In this document: piece by piece, positions 6,535 through 7,990 of the stretch
Position numbering within the stretch: position 1 is the first letter of the stretch
Layout: each line of letters starts with the position of its first letter
NCBI GenBank assembly: GCA_910587805.1
Contig: CAJUNM010000046.1
Span: forward strand, 2,975-10,964
Reading direction: 5' to 3'
Origin: an uncultured Christensenellaceae bacterium
GTDB lineage: Bacteria; Bacillota; Clostridia; Christensenellales; Pumilibacteraceae
Length of the DNA: 7,990 nucleotides
Program-made: the position numbers and the translations under genes
The notes under the pieces: model-generated
What the model was told of the DNA's origin: nothing
The model's database searches: none
What the model saw: the letters and a program-made list of their open reading frames with translations, nothing else

Positions 6535-7310
6535 AGTACCATCACCGCAAACGAAGTCCAAAAACTTACGTGGTAACGCCGCGCCGTGAGCGCGTATATT
6601 ATGGCGTACGCATAAGTGAAAAGATAGTAATAACCCGCGTACATATGGCTTGTTGTAGCATGCTCGAAGATAAGCTCTATAACGCCGTAAACCGCGACGA
6701 GAAATACAGAGCCCCAAGGCACCGTGTATTTGGCGGGGAGCAGCGTGCTTGCGCCGTACTGAACGAATGCGGCAGCCGTGAATCCGAGCCACATGTGCAG
6801 CGCGTAATAAAAATATACCGAAATATTCGTAAGAGCCTGATTGAGCGTTACGCCCATGCCCATCTCGTTCTGTGCTTTGAACTTAAAACCGAGTATAGCG
6901 GACACGACGAAAACAAACGCCGCCGCAACGCCGATCGCGGCGAGAGTGCGCCATAGTCCGAGCGGCTGCTTTTTGCGCGCGTAAAGACTTATTCCGCAAA
7001 AGCGTTTCGCAAAATAGTGCATGAAAATCGCCCAGCCGACGCACAGGAATATCAATATGATATAGTATATTATTTCTGAGAGCAGTCCGTAATATATCTT
7101 GTCGAACAGAGGAGACGCCAACCATACAAGCCGAGTGAGCGACAGAAAAATCACCGTCAGTCCTGCGAATAACAGCGCAAAACACGCGCGGCGTCTGTCG
7201 TCGCGGTGTACTGTAGCAAAAGCGTCTCGTTCGTTTGACGCAACGTGCGCTCCCGTGCCGCCGTCGCGTATTCCGCATTCGGCGGGTAAGTTTTGAGAAA
7301 TATCAGTCAT
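6531..7310 (-). CDS. Polytopic membrane protein of unknown function
   Basis: I do not recognise the family of this 259-aa protein. A polar N-terminus of about 40 residues is followed by six likely membrane helices (about 41-65, 78-101, 121-141, 160-187, 196-216, 224-243) and possibly a seventh at the C-terminus. Polar and ionisable residues sit in or near the later helices: His172 in YYALHMWLGF, then Glu212, Glu216, His217 and His222 in a short run before the Tyr-rich AGYYYLFTYAYAIIY. Such buried His/Glu residues often mark transport or catalysis, but the CPBP protease pattern (EExxxR) is absent. The ATG ending at 7310 begins 1 nt after the kinase stop, so translation may restart there; no well-spaced Shine-Dalgarno site is visible (GGAGAAG lies about 16 nt upstream). 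A TTG at 7340 would add ten residues and has no site either. It overlaps the LtaS-type gene by 4 nt (ATGA), suggesting coupled synthesis. Confidence 0.85.
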   Translation of the reverse strand: MTDISQNLPAECGIRDGGTGAHVASNERDAFATVHRDDRRRACFALLFAGLTVIFLSLTRLVWLASPLFDKIYYGLLSEIIYYIILIFLCVGWAIFMHYFAKRFCGISLYARKKQPLGLWRTLAAIGVAAAFVFVVSAILGFKFKAQNEMGMGVTLNQALTNISVYFYYALHMWLGFTAAAFVQYGASTLLPAKYTVPWGSVFLVAVYGVIELIFEHATTSHMYAGYYYLFTYAYAIIYALTARRYHVSFWTSFAVMVL

Positions 7311-7311
7311 T

Positions 7312-7908
7312 CTATACGTTACCGTCTTCTCCCAATGCAAGCATAACGTCGTGCATCGATTTGATAAATTCCGGCTCGGACGAGTTGTAGAACATTATCA
7401 CGTCGTCTTTTACCGACGGGTCGTTCAGCGCGGCGGGAAGTGCGAAGTCTATAGTTTGCACATATTCGTCCCAATGGCTTATCTTGTAGCCGTCGCGGTC
7501 GGAGTTGCGCCGTTTCATGCGTGCGCGGCATACCTGTTCGGTAGCCACAACCCAAATGACCGTAAGTTCCGCGCCGAGTTCGCCGAGTTTGAGTTTCAGT
7601 TTTTTTACGTAGTCGAGATCGTTAAGTTCGCGGGTGAACGGTGCGTTTACTATGACCCGTTCGGCGTACCGTAACGCCTCGAAAGCAAGCCCTAATATCG
7701 CTTCGTACTCGTAATCTCGCACGTTCTCCTCGAAAAAATCCGAACTGCGATCGTACGGTTTTTTTGCAACGCGAAAAATCTGCTTCGACAACGGAATGAG
7801 CGTGTCTTTGTCCAGATATACCGCGTTTTTCAGGTTCTTGGCGAGCTGTTTTGATATATAAGTCTTGCCGCATGCGGGCGGCGAAGACACCAATATCATT
7901 TTTTTCAT
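7312..7908 (-). CDS. P-loop nucleoside-triphosphate-binding protein, kinase-like (AAA_33 type)
   Basis: 198-aa soluble protein with the layout of small P-loop kinases. A first strand (KKMILVSS) leads into a Walker A-like loop, SPPACGKT at 9-16, with Lys15 and Thr16 as phosphate and Mg2+ ligands. The first position of the GxxxxGK[ST] pattern is Ser rather than Gly. YLDKDTL at 31-37 resembles the DxD substrate or metal motif of gluconate-kinase, chloramphenicol-phosphotransferase and zeta-toxin-like proteins. A strand ending in IVNAPF (86-91) follows, then LTVIWVVAT and an Arg-rich lid (Arg128, Arg130, Arg133, Arg134) that would close on ATP. The substrate cannot be told from sequence. The ATG at 7908 is chosen because GAGGA (7914-7918) precedes it by 5 nt; the upstream TTG at 7944 lies upstream of the predicted transcription start. 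It is the first gene of the operon and stops 1 nt before the next start. Confidence 0.87.
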   Translation of the reverse strand: MKKMILVSSPPACGKTYISKQLAKNLKNAVYLDKDTLIPLSKQIFRVAKKPYDRSSDFFEENVRDYEYEAILGLAFEALRYAERVIVNAPFTRELNDLDYVKKLKLKLGELGAELTVIWVVATEQVCRARMKRRNSDRDGYKISHWDEYVQTIDFALPAALNDPSVKDDVIMFYNSSEPEFIKSMHDVMLALGEDGNV

Positions 7909-7913
7909 TTGCG

Positions 7914-7918
7914 TCCTC
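7914..7918 (-). promoter_or_regulatory. Ribosome binding site of the P-loop kinase gene
   Basis: GAGGA on the minus strand, 5 nt before the ATG at 7908. It rules in favour of the 198-aa form of the protein over the 210-aa form starting at a TTG. Confidence 0.75.
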
Positions 7919-7934
7919 AAGAGGTATTTTATAC

Positions 7935-7963
7935 AGTTTATCAAAACAGCCGTTTATTGTCAA
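7935..7963 (-). promoter_or_regulatory. Sigma-A-type promoter of the five-gene operon
   Basis: On the minus strand a perfect -35 box TTGACA (7963-7958) is separated by exactly 17 nt from a -10 box TAAACT (7940-7935; 4 of 6 consensus bases, with the first two and last bases kept). Transcription would begin near 7928, giving a leader of about 20 nt with the GAGGA site inside it. No comparable promoter was noticed between the later genes, which are packed without room for one. Confidence 0.65.
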
Positions 7964-7987
7964 GAAAATAGGCGACGTGCGTATAAT
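7957..7987 (+). promoter_or_regulatory. Possible divergent promoter at the right edge
   Basis: On the plus strand TTGTCA (7957-7962, 5 of 6 consensus bases) is followed after 19 nt by a perfect TATAAT (7982-7987). The spacer is longer than the preferred 17. The -35 shares its bases with the minus-strand -35 of the operon promoter. Its target gene would lie beyond the window, so this is tentative. Confidence 0.35.
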
Positions 7988-7990
7988 TTT

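Noticed and set aside
6535..6792. 86-residue N-terminal extension of the LtaS-type protein
   Set aside because: It is an out-of-frame reading of the upstream membrane-protein gene, rich in Arg and lacking a ribosome binding site. The ATG at 6534 in the ATGA overlap gives the normal LtaS N-terminus.

Overview
The window looks like a chromosomal segment of a Gram-positive, probably uncultured Clostridia-like bacterium. The pointers are a lipoteichoic-acid-synthase-type enzyme with five membrane helices and an outward-facing sulfatase-fold domain, a CLC transporter with a C-terminal TrkA-C-like domain, Shine-Dalgarno sites of the GAGG/AAGGA/GGTGAT type, and moderate GC content with many CpG-containing codons. 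No transposase, phage, CRISPR, tRNA or rRNA signal was seen. The lineage is an inference from gene content.

Layout. Bases 1-242 hold no convincing gene; they lead into gpmI (243-1754, + strand), a complete cofactor-independent phosphoglycerate mutase with every catalytic residue in place. A hairpin at 1787-1823 with A/T-rich flanks on both sides can stop transcription from both directions. It lies between gpmI and a convergent run of five minus-strand genes that fills the rest of the window.

The minus-strand run reads from 7908 down to 1949: a small P-loop kinase-like protein (198 aa), an unidentified polytopic membrane protein (259 aa), an LtaS-type phosphoglycerol transferase (798 aa), a single-pass membrane protein with a long charged tail (197 aa), and a CLC-type chloride/proton exchanger (530 aa). 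The junctions are a 1-nt gap, a 4-nt ATGA overlap, a 13-nt gap and an 11-nt overlap. There is one good promoter upstream of the first gene (TTGACA, 17 nt, TAAACT) and one terminator after the last, so this is very probably a single operon.

How the genes may work together. The best-identified member, the LtaS-type enzyme, is predicted to transfer phosphoglycerol or a related phospho-alcohol group on the outer face of the membrane. The other four genes are a cytosolic nucleotide-binding protein and three membrane proteins. A cell-envelope role for the operon is a reasonable inference, but nothing in the sequence fixes the polymer made or the job of the two unidentified membrane proteins. The most unusual point is an extra beta-rich domain resembling FxLYD, inserted in the catalytic domain of the LtaS-type enzyme between its first metal ligand (Glu266) and its catalytic threonine (Thr432).
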